Part shown: positions 32,502 to 43,833 of the stretch, piece after piece | How the letters are laid out: each line of letters starts with the position of its first letter | Numbering within the stretch: the first letter of the stretch is position 1 | NCBI GenBank assembly: GCA_934643865.1 | Contig: CAKUCX010000010.1 | Coordinates: 6,586-70,585 of the forward strand | Source of the DNA: an uncultured Kiritimatiellota bacterium | GTDB taxonomy: Bacteria > Verrucomicrobiota > Kiritimatiellia > RFP12 > UBA1067 | Direction: 5' to 3' | Length of the DNA stretch: 64,000 bases | Program-made: the position numbers and the translations under genes | Notes under the pieces: model-generated | Seen by the model: only the letters and a program-made list of their open reading frames with translations | Told to the model about the DNA's origin: nothing | The model's database searches: none

Positions 32502-33722
32502 ATGAACATGTTCACGACAGGGCTTCTTGTGGGCCTTGCGCTTGGCGCACGGGCGGCGTCCCCTGCGGTGGTTCCGTCAAGCGTGAAGTTCCTGCTCGCC
32601 ACGCCCAAGCAGGTCGTCGTCTCCTACGGCCTTGAAGGGGGGGCGGCCATCGTCACCTGCGACATGCTGACGAACGGTGTGTCGGTGGGCGCGGCGACGC
32701 TCGCCGGCCTGTCGGGCGACGTGAACCGCCTCGTCTCCGAGGCGCACGGGCGCATCGTCTGGACGCCCGGCGTCGAGATGCGGGACGTGACGGCCGTCGT
32801 GACGGCGCACCCCGTCTCCGCACCGCCCGACTACCTGTGCGTCGACCTGCGGACGGGCGCGCGCGCCTACTACACCTGCGCCGAGGGCGTCCCGGGCGGC
32901 GTGACGGCGGACGTCTACAAGACGGACAAGCTCCTGATGCGGCGCATCCCCGCCGCCGGCGCGCTTTGGCGCATGGGCGCGCCGACGGCGGAGACGAAGG
33001 CCCATGCGAGCGGGAACTGCCCCGAAGCCGCGCGCATGGCGGCGCTGGGCGCGGACTATTTCATGGGCGTGTACGCGCTCACGCATCGGCAGTGGCGGAA
33101 CCTCTCCGACGACGCGTACCGGGCGGCCGAGCCGCAGGCGGTCGCGGCGGAGGACGTCCTGCCGCAGGACATCTCGTACAACGAGCTTCGCGGGACGACC
33201 TGCGACTGGCCGCAGGACGGGCACGACGTCGCGCCGACGAGCCTGCTCGCGTCGATGCGCCGCCCCGCGTATCTTGGCATCGACTTCGACCTGCCGACAA
33301 GCGCGCAGTGGGAGTACGCCTGCCGCGCGGGCACGACCGGCGTCACGTACGACGACGCGGCGCCCGTGACGGACCTCGCCTGGACAAGCGCGAACGCAGG
33401 AGGCGCGCTTCACGCCGTCGGGCTCAAGAAGCCGAACCCGTGGGGGCTCTACGACATGCTCGGGAACAAGATGGAATGGGCGCTCGACAAGAGCGAACGG
33501 ACGGTGCCGGCGAAGGACGGGGGCGTGAGCCTCGACCCCGGAGGGGCGGAAGCCTTCGTCGAGGAGACCGAGGGCAAGCGCATCCTGCGCGGCGGCTCGT
33601 TTTTCTACGACGCCGCGCACAACCGCTGCGCGTGGACGCACGATTGCGCCGCCAGAACGGCCGACGCCTATCGCGGCGCGCGCCTCTGCTGCCCGGCTTC
33701 ACTGACGTTTGAGGGGAACTGA
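32502..33722 (+). CDS. Secreted SUMF1-like (FGE-sulfatase domain) protein B
   Basis: A 406-residue paralogue of protein A, 28 bp downstream. Signal peptide MNMFTTGLLVGLALGARAA is followed by the same beta module (VVVSYGLEGGAAIVTCDM, GDVNRLV, APPDYLCVDL, LLMRRIPAAGALWRMGAP). The SUMF1-like domain follows (DYFMGVYALTHRQW, FDLPTSAQWEYACRAG, WGLYDMLGNKMEWALDK, RILRGGSFFYDAAHNRCAW). Neither FGE active-site cysteine is at the aligned position, although other cysteines follow (CAWTHDC, LCCP). ATG 32502 is preferred because AAGGAG lies just upstream; ATG 32487 would place that motif inside the gene. It is probably a tandem duplicate of gene A that has diverged. Biochemical role unknown. Confidence 0.85.
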   Translation: MNMFTTGLLVGLALGARAASPAVVPSSVKFLLATPKQVVVSYGLEGGAAIVTCDMLTNGVSVGAATLAGLSGDVNRLVSEAHGRIVWTPGVEMRDVTAVVTAHPVSAPPDYLCVDLRTGARAYYTCAEGVPGGVTADVYKTDKLLMRRIPAAGALWRMGAPTAETKAHASGNCPEAARMAALGADYFMGVYALTHRQWRNLSDDAYRAAEPQAVAAEDVLPQDISYNELRGTTCDWPQDGHDVAPTSLLASMRRPAYLGIDFDLPTSAQWEYACRAGTTGVTYDDAAPVTDLAWTSANAGGALHAVGLKKPNPWGLYDMLGNKMEWALDKSERTVPAKDGGVSLDPGGAEAFVEETEGKRILRGGSFFYDAAHNRCAWTHDCAARTADAYRGARLCCPASLTFEGN

Positions 33723-33723
33723 C

Positions 33724-36177
33724 ATGATCGCTGCACCTTTTCTTCTTTGCGCGGCCTTCGCGGCGGCGTGCCCGGGCAACGGGGCGATTTCGTTCGAGAC
33801 GGCGTCGGGCCTGCGCGTCACGGGCGAGGTGGCGTACCCGTGCGGGACGTGGAACGGCCGTCTCTGGGTCGTCGACGGCGCGGACGCGGCGACGCGCGAG
33901 GGCCTCTTGAAGGGCGGCGCGGCCGTCGCCGCCCGGTCGTCGCGTCTGGAGGCGGGCGCGGCGCCGTCGGCCGACCGGTGGCGCGACGTGGGCTTCCGCG
34001 CGGTGCAGGGGTTCGTGGCGGCGGCGCGGCGGGAGGTCGCCGCGCGCTTCGGACGCGCGGATTTCAGGACCTACTACCTGGGCGTCGGCGCGGCGGGCGG
34101 GAACGCGGCCTTGCATGCCGCCCAGCAGTTCCCCGAAAGCATCGACGGCGCGCTCGCGTTCGACGCGGCGCTCGCGCCGGCGGCGGGCCGCGCGGAAGGC
34201 GTCTACGTGAACGCGGCCAATCCCGACCTGCACGCCTTCCGCAGGGGCGGCGGCAAGCTGCTCGTGCGCGCCGTGCGCGGGACGCCCGCCTTCGCGCACC
34301 TCGCCGCCTACCGCGACCGCGTCTTCGAGATGGCGGGCAGCGCGCTGCGGGGCGGGCGGTATTTCGCGTTCGCGGGCGTCGCCTCAGCCTCGGCGGAGGC
34401 GCAGCTCGCGGCCGCGGCGACGCTTGCCGCGTGGCGCGAGAGGGACGTGACGCCGCCCGAGAACGCCGGCTTCGACGACACGCCCGCCCCGGCGACGTGT
34501 ACGGCAAACCGGTACGACTTCGCCACGCTGACGCTCGCCGCCGCGCACGACGCCGCGCCCGGCTGCACGGACCCCTTTGACTACATCCGTGACCAGCTCG
34601 CGCGCGGCGCGCGCGACATCCGCGTCCCCACGGCGCGCTACGAGGTGGCGCCGAAGGACAGGACGGACGGGGGCGACCTCCTCTACCTGAAGCTGCGCGG
34701 CCTCTCGGACGTCACGATCGACTTCGGCCATGCCGAGGTCATCGGGCGCGTCCGCACGCGGATGCTCGACTGCGCCGCGTGTACGAACCTGACGCTGCGC
34801 AACCTGACGGTCGACTTCCGCGACCTCCCCTTCACGCAGGGCGTCATCACGAAGGTCGACGGCGAGCGGAGCTGGGAGGTCAAGATCCTGGAAGGCTACC
34901 CGAACGAGGGCATAACGGGGAAGAAGGGCGAGTCCGCCTCGCACGACGACTTCTGGCCCCTGCAGGCGTATGACGCGCGGACGCTCGACTGGGTGAACCC
35001 GATGCGCTTCCAGGACGGCATCGCGATCGTCCGCACGGGCGCCGACACCTTCCGCGTGACGGGAGGGGAGAACCGCACGGGCGACGTGGGCGACATCGCC
35101 GTGTGGAGCGTCAAGGACCGCACGAACCGGACGGTCGGCGAGACGTTCATCTTCCACGGCTCCCCGGGGCTGCGCTGCGAGGACATCACGCTCTTCTCGA
35201 CGCCGCACGGGCGCGCGTTCTTCGAGTTCTTCGGCGACGCCAGCGTCTTCAGCGGCTGCCGGATCGTGCGGCGTCCGCCGGAGACGGACCTTCGACGCCG
35301 CGCGATGCGCCGCCTGCGCAGCGGAAACCACGACGGCATCATCTCGAAGGCCTGCGCGAGGGGGCCGCGCATCGAGGACTGCCAGTTCACCCACCACTGC
35401 GACGACTGCGTGAACATCTCGGGGCAGTACAGCGTGTTCTATTCGCGCACGGGGCGCACGTGGCGCGTCCTCGACAACTGGCTTGGCGTGAAGATCGAGC
35501 CCGGCAGCACGCTTCAGATGCTCACGTTCGACGGGCGGACGCTGACGAACGTCGTGCGCGTCCTCTCCGTGACGCCCGCCGGCCCGGTCACGCCCGAGGA
35601 GAGCGCCTTCATGCAAGACGAGGCGGGGCTCGTCTTCGGCCTGGGGAAGGCGGTCAAGCGCGCGAGCCACGTGGTCGTCGACGGCGACCTCGACCCCGGC
35701 AAGGGCGCGGCGATCCTGTCCGCGAACCGCATGGGGGCGGGCTTCTCGATCACAAACTGCGTGTTCGGCCACGCGCGCGCGCGCGGCCTCCTGCTGAAGG
35801 CATCCCACGGCGAGGTCCGCGACAGCCTGATCGTCCGCACGGCGGGGCCGGGGGTGAGCGTGTCGACGGAGTACTCCTGGCTCTCCGGCGGATGCGCGAG
35901 CGACCTGACGATCGCCGGCAACACGTTCTGCCATGCGGGGCGGTGGCAGATCTCGGTCGGCGGGGACGTCGGCGTGAACCGCCCCGTCAAGGCGGAGCTG
36001 CAGGCCGGGGCGCACGCGGACATCCGCATCTGGAACAACCGCCTTTCGGGCGTGCGCGGCATCCTGCTTGTGGGGTGCAGCGACGTGTCGATCCGCGACA
36101 ACGCGATGGCGGTGGAGGAGACGAAGCGCGAGGCGCGCCTGTTCACGGTGCGCTGCGCGCGCATCCGGGCGGACTAG
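33724..36177 (+). CDS. Secreted fusion: serine-less tannase/esterase-like domain plus beta-helix glycosidase-like domain
   Basis: An 817-residue protein with a short signal peptide (IAAPFLLCAAFAAACPGN). Residues about 20-265 look like a tannase/feruloyl-esterase alpha/beta-hydrolase, but the nucleophile elbow reads YYLGVGAAGG instead of G-x-S-x-G, so esterase activity is doubtful. Residues about 275-810 form a right-handed beta-helix (DVTIDFGHAEVIG, NLTLRNLTVDFRDL, NHDGIISKACARGPRIEDC, HHCDDCVNISG, DVSIRDNAM). The C-D-D-x-V-N-I-x-G motif recalls GH110/GH28-type helices, so alpha-galactosidase-like or uronidase activity is possible. It starts 1 bp after gene B and lacks the shared tail. Last gene of the operon; function inferred only at fold level. 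Confidence 0.82.
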   Translation: MIAAPFLLCAAFAAACPGNGAISFETASGLRVTGEVAYPCGTWNGRLWVVDGADAATREGLLKGGAAVAARSSRLEAGAAPSADRWRDVGFRAVQGFVAAARREVAARFGRADFRTYYLGVGAAGGNAALHAAQQFPESIDGALAFDAALAPAAGRAEGVYVNAANPDLHAFRRGGGKLLVRAVRGTPAFAHLAAYRDRVFEMAGSALRGGRYFAFAGVASASAEAQLAAAATLAAWRERDVTPPENAGFDDTPAPATCTANRYDFATLTLAAAHDAAPGCTDPFDYIRDQLARGARDIRVPTARYEVAPKDRTDGGDLLYLKLRGLSDVTIDFGHAEVIGRVRTRMLDCAACTNLTLRNLTVDFRDLPFTQGVITKVDGERSWEVKILEGYPNEGITGKKGESASHDDFWPLQAYDARTLDWVNPMRFQDGIAIVRTGADTFRVTGGENRTGDVGDIAVWSVKDRTNRTVGETFIFHGSPGLRCEDITLFSTPHGRAFFEFFGDASVFSGCRIVRRPPETDLRRRAMRRLRSGNHDGIISKACARGPRIEDCQFTHHCDDCVNISGQYSVFYSRTGRTWRVLDNWLGVKIEPGSTLQMLTFDGRTLTNVVRVLSVTPAGPVTPEESAFMQDEAGLVFGLGKAVKRASHVVVDGDLDPGKGAAILSANRMGAGFSITNCVFGHARARGLLLKASHGEVRDSLIVRTAGPGVSVSTEYSWLSGGCASDLTIAGNTFCHAGRWQISVGGDVGVNRPVKAELQAGAHADIRIWNNRLSGVRGILLVGCSDVSIRDNAMAVEETKREARLFTVRCARIRAD

Positions 36178-36213
36178 GCGCCGGGCGATGTGTGTGCGTG
36201 CGGCGCGGCGCTG

Positions 36214-36222
36214 TGGTATAAT
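36214..36222 (+). promoter_or_regulatory. Extended -10 promoter of coaX
   Basis: TGG followed by TATAAT (36217-36222). The predicted transcription start falls about 4 bases before the coaX ATG at 36233, so the message would be almost leaderless. Confidence 0.6.
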
Positions 36223-36232
36223 GGCAGGTCGC

Positions 36233-36994
36233 ATGAAACTTCTTGTCGTAGATGTCGGGAACACGTCGACGGCCGTCGGCCTCTGGTCGGACGGACGGGT
36301 GGCGCGCGTCGCGCACTGCGACGGCGGCTTCGACGAGGCGGCGGCGCAGGCGGCGGCACGGCGTGCGGGGGGCAGCCTTTCGGGCATGGCCTACCTTTCC
36401 GTCGTGCCGGACGCCGACGCGCACTGGCGGCGCGCGGCGCGCGCGTGGCGCCTGCCGTTCGTCCGTATCACCCACCGGACGCTTGCGGCCTCCGGCCTTC
36501 TCGCGCTCGACTATCCGCGCCCCGAGACGATCGGGGCGGACCGCCTCGCCGACGCGGCGGCGGCGGTCGCGCGCTACGGCGCGCCCGTCGTCGTCTGCGA
36601 CTTCGGGACGGCCTTCACGGCGGCGGCCGTCACGGCGGACCGCGTCTGGCGGGGCGGCGTCATCGCGCCGGGCTTCCCCCTCATGCGCGACTACCTCCAC
36701 GAGCGGACGGCGAAGCTGCCGCGCCTGCGGCTCGGCGGGGCGTGCCCGAAGATCGGGCGGTCGACGGAGGAGGCGATGCGCTTCGGCGCGCTCGTCGGCT
36801 CGCGCGGGATGGTGCGCGAGATCGTCACGACGCTCGCCCGGAACTTCAAGGAGGACTTCCGGCTTGTCGCGACGGGCGGCTACGCGAAGTGGGTGCTGAA
36901 GGACGCCGGGCTGCCGTTCACGATCGACCCGACGCTGACCCTGCACGGCGCGGGGCTCCTGGCGGCGGCGCACATGAAGGAGAAGAAGGCATGA
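36233..36994 (+). CDS. coaX: Type III pantothenate kinase
   Basis: Phosphorylates pantothenate in the first step of coenzyme A synthesis. The 253-residue protein carries the ASKHA-fold motifs of the CoaX class: DVGNTSTAVG at residues 7-16 (phosphate 1), IGADRLADA in the middle, DFGTAFTAAAV (phosphate 2) and ATGGYAKWVL near the C-terminus. The start at 36233 is chosen because LLVVDVGNT begins right after it, although no Shine-Dalgarno is obvious; the -10 element is so close that the mRNA is probably leaderless or nearly so. Its stop overlaps the next gene by ATGA, so it begins the coaX-lipoprotein-trkA run. Confidence 0.93.
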   Translation: MKLLVVDVGNTSTAVGLWSDGRVARVAHCDGGFDEAAAQAAARRAGGSLSGMAYLSVVPDADAHWRRAARAWRLPFVRITHRTLAASGLLALDYPRPETIGADRLADAAAAVARYGAPVVVCDFGTAFTAAAVTADRVWRGGVIAPGFPLMRDYLHERTAKLPRLRLGGACPKIGRSTEEAMRFGALVGSRGMVREIVTTLARNFKEDFRLVATGGYAKWVLKDAGLPFTIDPTLTLHGAGLLAAAHMKEKKA

Positions 36995-37539
36995 TGACGA
37001 ACAGGATCAGGCGGGCGCTCCTCGCGCTCGCGCTCGCGCTCGGCGCGGGCTGCGGGCTCTTCTGGGACGACCCGTACGTGACGGTGACGACGTCGGCGCT
37101 CAACTGGATCGAGATCCACTACTACAACGCGAACCGCGAGCCGATTCGCCGCGAGGCGGTGCGCGTCAACGGGGCGGGCCTCGTCGAGGTGAAGGCCGGC
37201 ACGTCGCGCCGCGTCTCCGACAGCTTCGCGAAGTCGGTCGGCGACGCGACGTGGAACGACATCCACACGCAGCGCTACCAGGTCGATCCCGACCATGTGC
37301 GCGAGGTCTTCCAGGACCTCGTGAACGCGGGGCTCTTCGACCGCGACAAGCTGCTCCGAAAGACGAAGTTCCCCTCGCCGGGGCGGTTCATCGCCGTGCG
37401 CGCCGCCATCGACAACAAGACGTTCTCCGAGCCGCAGAACGTCTTCGAGGAGGATCCCGAACTCGCCGAGCGGCTCTACAACGTCGTACGCGAGTTCAAG
37501 CGCCCCACGCTGGGGTGGAAGGCAGGGAAGAAGAAATGA
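36991..37539 (+). CDS. Lipoprotein of unknown function
   Basis: 182 residues. A basic N-terminus, the hydrophobic stretch ALLALALALGAG and the lipobox LGAGC near residue 21 identify an exported lipoprotein. The mature part is mixed alpha/beta with no recognised family. Features include SALNWIEIHYYNANREPI and RFIAVRAAIDNKTFSE. The end is Lys-rich. Its ATG overlaps the coaX stop and its stop overlaps the TrkA-type gene start (ATGA in both cases), so translation of the three is coupled. A role in the envelope near a cation-transport regulator is only a positional inference. Confidence 0.82.
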   Translation: MMTNRIRRALLALALALGAGCGLFWDDPYVTVTTSALNWIEIHYYNANREPIRREAVRVNGAGLVEVKAGTSRRVSDSFAKSVGDATWNDIHTQRYQVDPDHVREVFQDLVNAGLFDRDKLLRKTKFPSPGRFIAVRAAIDNKTFSEPQNVFEEDPELAERLYNVVREFKRPTLGWKAGKKK

Positions 37540-38201
37540 AGCGGGTCGGCATCGTCGGGGCGGGGCGCTTCGGCATGGCGCTTGCGCAGTCGCTCGCGGA
37601 GTCGGGCGTCGAAGTGCTTCTCCTGGAGCGCAACGGCGCGCTCGTGCAGCAGGCGCTGGAGGTCGTGGCCGAGTCCGTGCAGGGCGACGCCACGTCGGCG
37701 CGCATCTTGGAGGAGGCGGGCTTCGCCGAATGCGACGTCGTCGTCGTCGCCATCGGCTCGAACATCGAGGCGTCGACGCTCGCCCTCGCGAACTGCAAGG
37801 AACTCGGCGTGCCGCTCGTCTACGCGAAGGCGTCGAGCGAGCTGCACGGGCGGATCCTCTCGAAGCTTGGCGCGGACCAGGTGATCTTCCCCGACCGCGA
37901 CAGCGCCCGCCGTCTCGCCCACGCGATCGAGAGCGGCGGCGCGTTCGACCTCCTTGAGATTTCCGAGGGCTGCTCCATCGCCGAGATCGACGTGCCCGAA
38001 TCGTGCGCCGACCGGACGCTCGCGCAGGCCGACCTCCGAAAGAAGACGGGCGTGACCGTCCTCTGCATCCGGCGGCTCGACGAGAACCCGAAGAAGCCGC
38101 GCGCGATTCTCATCCCCGGCCCCAACGACCAGATCCACGCGGACGACAAGCTGATCGTCTTCGGCACGCGCAAGCAGATTGACGCCCTGACGGGCAAGTG
38201 A
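37536..38201 (+). CDS. TrkA/KtrA-type potassium uptake regulator (RCK domains)
   Basis: A 221-residue cytoplasmic gating subunit for a Trk/Ktr potassium channel. The N-terminal RCK_N Rossmann domain has GAGRFGMALA for NAD(H)/ATP binding, the acidic end of strand 2 in LLLERN, and GDATSARILEEAG. The C-terminal RCK_C half (about 135-221) has FDLLEISEGCSIAEI and ends DKLIVFGTRKQIDAL. Length matches KtrA, about half of the double-unit TrkA. The membrane partner KtrB/TrkH is not in the window. The start overlaps the lipoprotein stop (ATGA). Confidence 0.92.
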   Translation: MKRVGIVGAGRFGMALAQSLAESGVEVLLLERNGALVQQALEVVAESVQGDATSARILEEAGFAECDVVVVAIGSNIEASTLALANCKELGVPLVYAKASSELHGRILSKLGADQVIFPDRDSARRLAHAIESGGAFDLLEISEGCSIAEIDVPESCADRTLAQADLRKKTGVTVLCIRRLDENPKKPRAILIPGPNDQIHADDKLIVFGTRKQIDALTGK

Positions 38202-38205
38202 AAAA

Positions 38206-38214
38206 TGGTATAAT
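38206..38214 (+). promoter_or_regulatory. Extended -10 promoter of valS
   Basis: TGG followed by TATAAT (38209-38214), 31 bp before the valS start; no well-spaced -35. Confidence 0.65.
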
Positions 38215-38245
38215 GAGCGTTTCTTTTTAGGAAGGGTCGAACAAG

Positions 38246-40960
<2,715 letters not shown>

Positions 40961-40967
40961 GACCGGT

Positions 40968-40988
40968 TCTGCCGCCTGAAGCGGCAGA
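40968..40988. terminator. Hairpin between convergent valS and the GT10 gene
   Basis: TCTGCCGC (40968-40975), loop CTGAA, GCGGCAGA (40981-40988). Perfect 8-bp stem, but no T-tract on either strand, so termination strength is uncertain. Confidence 0.45.
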
Positions 40989-41035
40989 CGGGCACGGCGG
41001 CTCCTGAAGACGGCGGCTGTCCCCAGGCGACGCGC

Positions 41036-42043
41036 CTACCACCGTGGCCGCAGCAGGCGCAGGCAGTGCCTCACATGGGAGACGCCGTCCTCGAACGCCG
41101 CGCAGAGGCTGCGGGCGCGGAGTGCCTTGCGACCGTACAGGCATGGGCGGCGTTCGGGCGGACGGCGTTCCGCCGCCCCCGCCTCTTCGGCGGCCTTGAT
41201 GACGTCGATGACCTGCGCCCAGAAGTTGTATTTCGTCAAGACGAGGCGCTTCGCCTCCCGGATCGCGGGAAGGCGCCTTTCGTATTCGCCCGCCTGCATG
41301 CCCGCCTTGATGATTTCCGCGGCCTTCGCAGGGTCGTCAAGGGGGATGGGGATGAACGATGCGGGCGGGAAGTCGTCGGCCAGGTCCGGCGCGCCCGCGT
41401 AGAAGGGAAGGCATTCGCTCAGGAACGCATCCGCGATCTTCTCGCTCCAGTGATGCGGCGCGATGTGGTTCTCCGCGACCACTTGGTACTTGTAGGGGTC
41501 CATCACCTCGTATTTCCGCCCGAAGGAGCGGACGCCATGCCCGAACCAGTCCATTTCCGGGATGGCGCCTGCGAGCGCCTCCATCAGCGTGAACCGGTCG
41601 CGGTGCCGCGCGCCCTTCATCTGCTTCGACGAGCAGATGGCGGAGATCTGCCTTGTCTTCGGCGGGAGGACCGTCCGCATGGCCTCCGCGTACGACCGGC
41701 CGATGAACCAGCGATAGTAGCCGCGTCCAAGGTGGTAATGGGGATGCCGCTCCGCCTCGAAGGGCCGGTTCGTGAGCAGATGCCCGAACTGCCGCGTATA
41801 CGCCCGCGAGTAGCTCTTGATGCTCGTCGGCTCAACCGTCGCGAGCATCGTGCAGGCCCGCGGGCAGCGCAGTTCTTCATGCCCCCTGCGGAACGTGCCG
41901 ACGTCCCGCTCCGGCAGTTCGTCGTAGACGACCAGCCAGTCGTAGGCCGGGCACGACGGATCGGAGACGAACTCATACCCCGGCGCGTACTCAAACGGCG
42001 CCGCGCCGACCTTCGCGCCTTTCGACAAAACCTTGATTCTCAC
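41036..42043 (-). CDS. Glycosyltransferase family 10 (fucosyltransferase-like)
   Basis: A 335-residue cytoplasmic glycosyltransferase. The C-terminal half has the GT10 donor-binding block (KYQVVAENHIAPHHWSEKIA, LPFYAGAPDLADDFP, FIPIPLDD), typical of bacterial alpha-1,3/4-fucosyltransferases using GDP-fucose. The N-terminal acceptor domain is short and divergent. No ATG fits; GTG 42043 is chosen because AAGGATCTGAC precedes it and the frame then begins MRIKVLSKGA. The last 30 residues are Arg-rich. It lies 82 bp behind the aldolase-kinase gene and may be the last gene of that operon, although its biosynthetic role differs. No GDP-fucose synthesis genes are nearby. Moderately sure of family, unsure of acceptor. 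Confidence 0.75.
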   Translation of the reverse strand: MRIKVLSKGAKVGAAPFEYAPGYEFVSDPSCPAYDWLVVYDELPERDVGTFRRGHEELRCPRACTMLATVEPTSIKSYSRAYTRQFGHLLTNRPFEAERHPHYHLGRGYYRWFIGRSYAEAMRTVLPPKTRQISAICSSKQMKGARHRDRFTLMEALAGAIPEMDWFGHGVRSFGRKYEVMDPYKYQVVAENHIAPHHWSEKIADAFLSECLPFYAGAPDLADDFPPASFIPIPLDDPAKAAEIIKAGMQAGEYERRLPAIREAKRLVLTKYNFWAQVIDVIKAAEEAGAAERRPPERRPCLYGRKALRARSLCAAFEDGVSHVRHCLRLLRPRW

Positions 42044-42125
42044 GTCAGATCCTTCTGGCCGTCCGGGCCCGATGTCCCGGCCGCCGCGTCCAAGGCGGCG
42101 GAGGGGAGGCACGCATTCGCCCTGT

Positions 42126-43832
42126 TCACCTCTGCACGCGGCCAGAGCCGTCGCCGGCCATGAGCCGCCGCACCTCATCCACCGTGGAGAGGTTCACGTC
42201 CAGCTCGATGGAATGCTTCAGGCAGCTTGCGGCGGCCGCGAACTCCACGGTCTCCTGGGGGCCGTAGCCGTTCCCAAGACCGTACAGCAGGCCCGCCGCG
42301 AACGAATCGCCGCCCCCCACGCGGTCCACGATGTGGACGTTGTAGTCGCGCGAGAAGAAGGCCGCGCCGTCCGCGTAGAGCATCGCGCCCCACACGTTGT
42401 CCGAGGCACTGACCGAACGGCGGAGCGTGATCGCGACCGCCTTGACGCCTGGGAATGCCGCGACGAGCCGCCGCGCGACGTCCACGTAGCCGTCCCGGCT
42501 CAACCTGCCGCCCACGACGTCCGAACCGGCGGCGCGGATGCCGAGCGCCTTCTCGGCGTCCTCTTCGTTGGCGATGAGGTAGTCCACCGAGGGGAGCAGC
42601 GCCGTCATGACCTTCTTCGCCTCGGCGGGAGACCAGAGATTCTTGCGGTAGTTCAGGTCGCAGCTGACCGCAAGCCCCTTCTCCTTCGCCACGCGGCAGG
42701 CGTCGGCAACGATGGCCGGCAGTTCGCCGCCAAGGGCCGGCGTGATGCCCGTGAAGTGGAAGTGGCTCGCCCCCTTCAACAGGCGCGGCCAGTCGAAGTC
42801 GCGGCGCGTGGCCGTGGTCACGCCCGAATGCATCCGATCGTAGACGACCTTCGACGGGCGCTGCGACGCGCCCTTCTCGACGTAGTAGAGGCCGAGGCGC
42901 TCGCCGCCGCGCACGACGCCCGACACGTCCACGCCAAGACGCCGCAGTTCCCCCAGGCCGGTTTCGGCGATCGGATTCTCCGGCACGCGCGTGACGAAGC
43001 GCGTCCGCATCCCCATCACCGCCAACGACGCGCACACGTTCGCCTCCGCGCCCGTGTAGTACGTCTCGAACGCGGGGGCCTGCGAAAAGCGCCGGTAGCC
43101 GGGCGGCGAGAGGCGCAGCAGGAAGTCGCCGAAGCCCGCCATGCATGTCATGCGCTTCATACGGAACGGGCGAACGGCGGGCGGGCGGCTTGCGCCGCGC
43201 GCCTGACAGGCGATCTCCACGCACCGCGAGCAGGCGGCGGCGATCTTCTCCCATGCGCCGCCCTTCACGTCGGCGCTCTTCGCCATGTAGCTCCCGCCGC
43301 ACGCGGCGACGAAGTCCTTGGCCAGGTAGGCGCCGATGTTCTGCATCGTCATCCCGCCGGTCGGGATGAACGACACGTCCGGGAACGGCCCGTGCAGGAG
43401 CGCGAGCGCGGCCAGCCCGCCATTGGCCTCGGACGGGAAGAACTTGAGGACCCGAAGCCCCATCTTCACCGCAGCCGTCACTTCCGTGGGGCTCGTGACG
43501 CCGGGAACGATCGGAATCCCGGCGTCCTGGGCGGCACGGACGATGTCCGCATCGAATCCGGGCGAGACGAGGAAGTCCGCGCCCGCCTTCTTCGCGAGGC
43601 CGATCTGCTCCGCGCGCAGCACGGTCCCCGCGCCGATCACGAGCGCGGGGAACGCCTTGCGGATGGCCGCGACCGCTTCCAGCGCGCACGGCGTGCGCAG
43701 CGTCACCTCGACGGCGGACATGCCGCCCTTCACGAGCGCGCGGGCAAGCGGCACGGCCGCCTTGAGGTCTGGGACGGCGACGACGGGCAGGATGCCCGTG
43801 TCGGCGATCTGTTCGACGCTGTCTTTCTTCAT
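42126..43832 (-). CDS. KDPG aldolase - KDG kinase fusion protein
   Basis: One 568-residue frame joining two consecutive enzymes. Residues 1-205 are KDPG/KHG aldolase: E42 and R46 in VEVTLRT, T70 in GAGTVL and Schiff-base K130 in VLKFFPSE match E. coli Eda with a constant shift of three. Residues about 225-560 are a PfkB-type 2-keto-3-deoxygluconate kinase (MAGFGDFLLRLSPPG, YYTGAEANVCASLAVMG, RVGGGDSFAAGLLYG with the catalytic Asp near 510). The linker of about 20 residues (QARGASRPPAVRPF) is Pro/Arg-rich. Together they would phosphorylate KDG and split KDPG to pyruvate and glyceraldehyde 3-phosphate. AAAGGATTGAG precedes ATG 43832, 1 bp after the lactonase stop. The reversed order (aldolase first) is unusual. 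Confidence 0.93.
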   Translation of the reverse strand: MKKDSVEQIADTGILPVVAVPDLKAAVPLARALVKGGMSAVEVTLRTPCALEAVAAIRKAFPALVIGAGTVLRAEQIGLAKKAGADFLVSPGFDADIVRAAQDAGIPIVPGVTSPTEVTAAVKMGLRVLKFFPSEANGGLAALALLHGPFPDVSFIPTGGMTMQNIGAYLAKDFVAACGGSYMAKSADVKGGAWEKIAAACSRCVEIACQARGASRPPAVRPFRMKRMTCMAGFGDFLLRLSPPGYRRFSQAPAFETYYTGAEANVCASLAVMGMRTRFVTRVPENPIAETGLGELRRLGVDVSGVVRGGERLGLYYVEKGASQRPSKVVYDRMHSGVTTATRRDFDWPRLLKGASHFHFTGITPALGGELPAIVADACRVAKEKGLAVSCDLNYRKNLWSPAEAKKVMTALLPSVDYLIANEEDAEKALGIRAAGSDVVGGRLSRDGYVDVARRLVAAFPGVKAVAITLRRSVSASDNVWGAMLYADGAAFFSRDYNVHIVDRVGGGDSFAAGLLYGLGNGYGPQETVEFAAAASCLKHSIELDVNLSTVDEVRRLMAGDGSGRVQR

Positions 43833-43833
43833 C

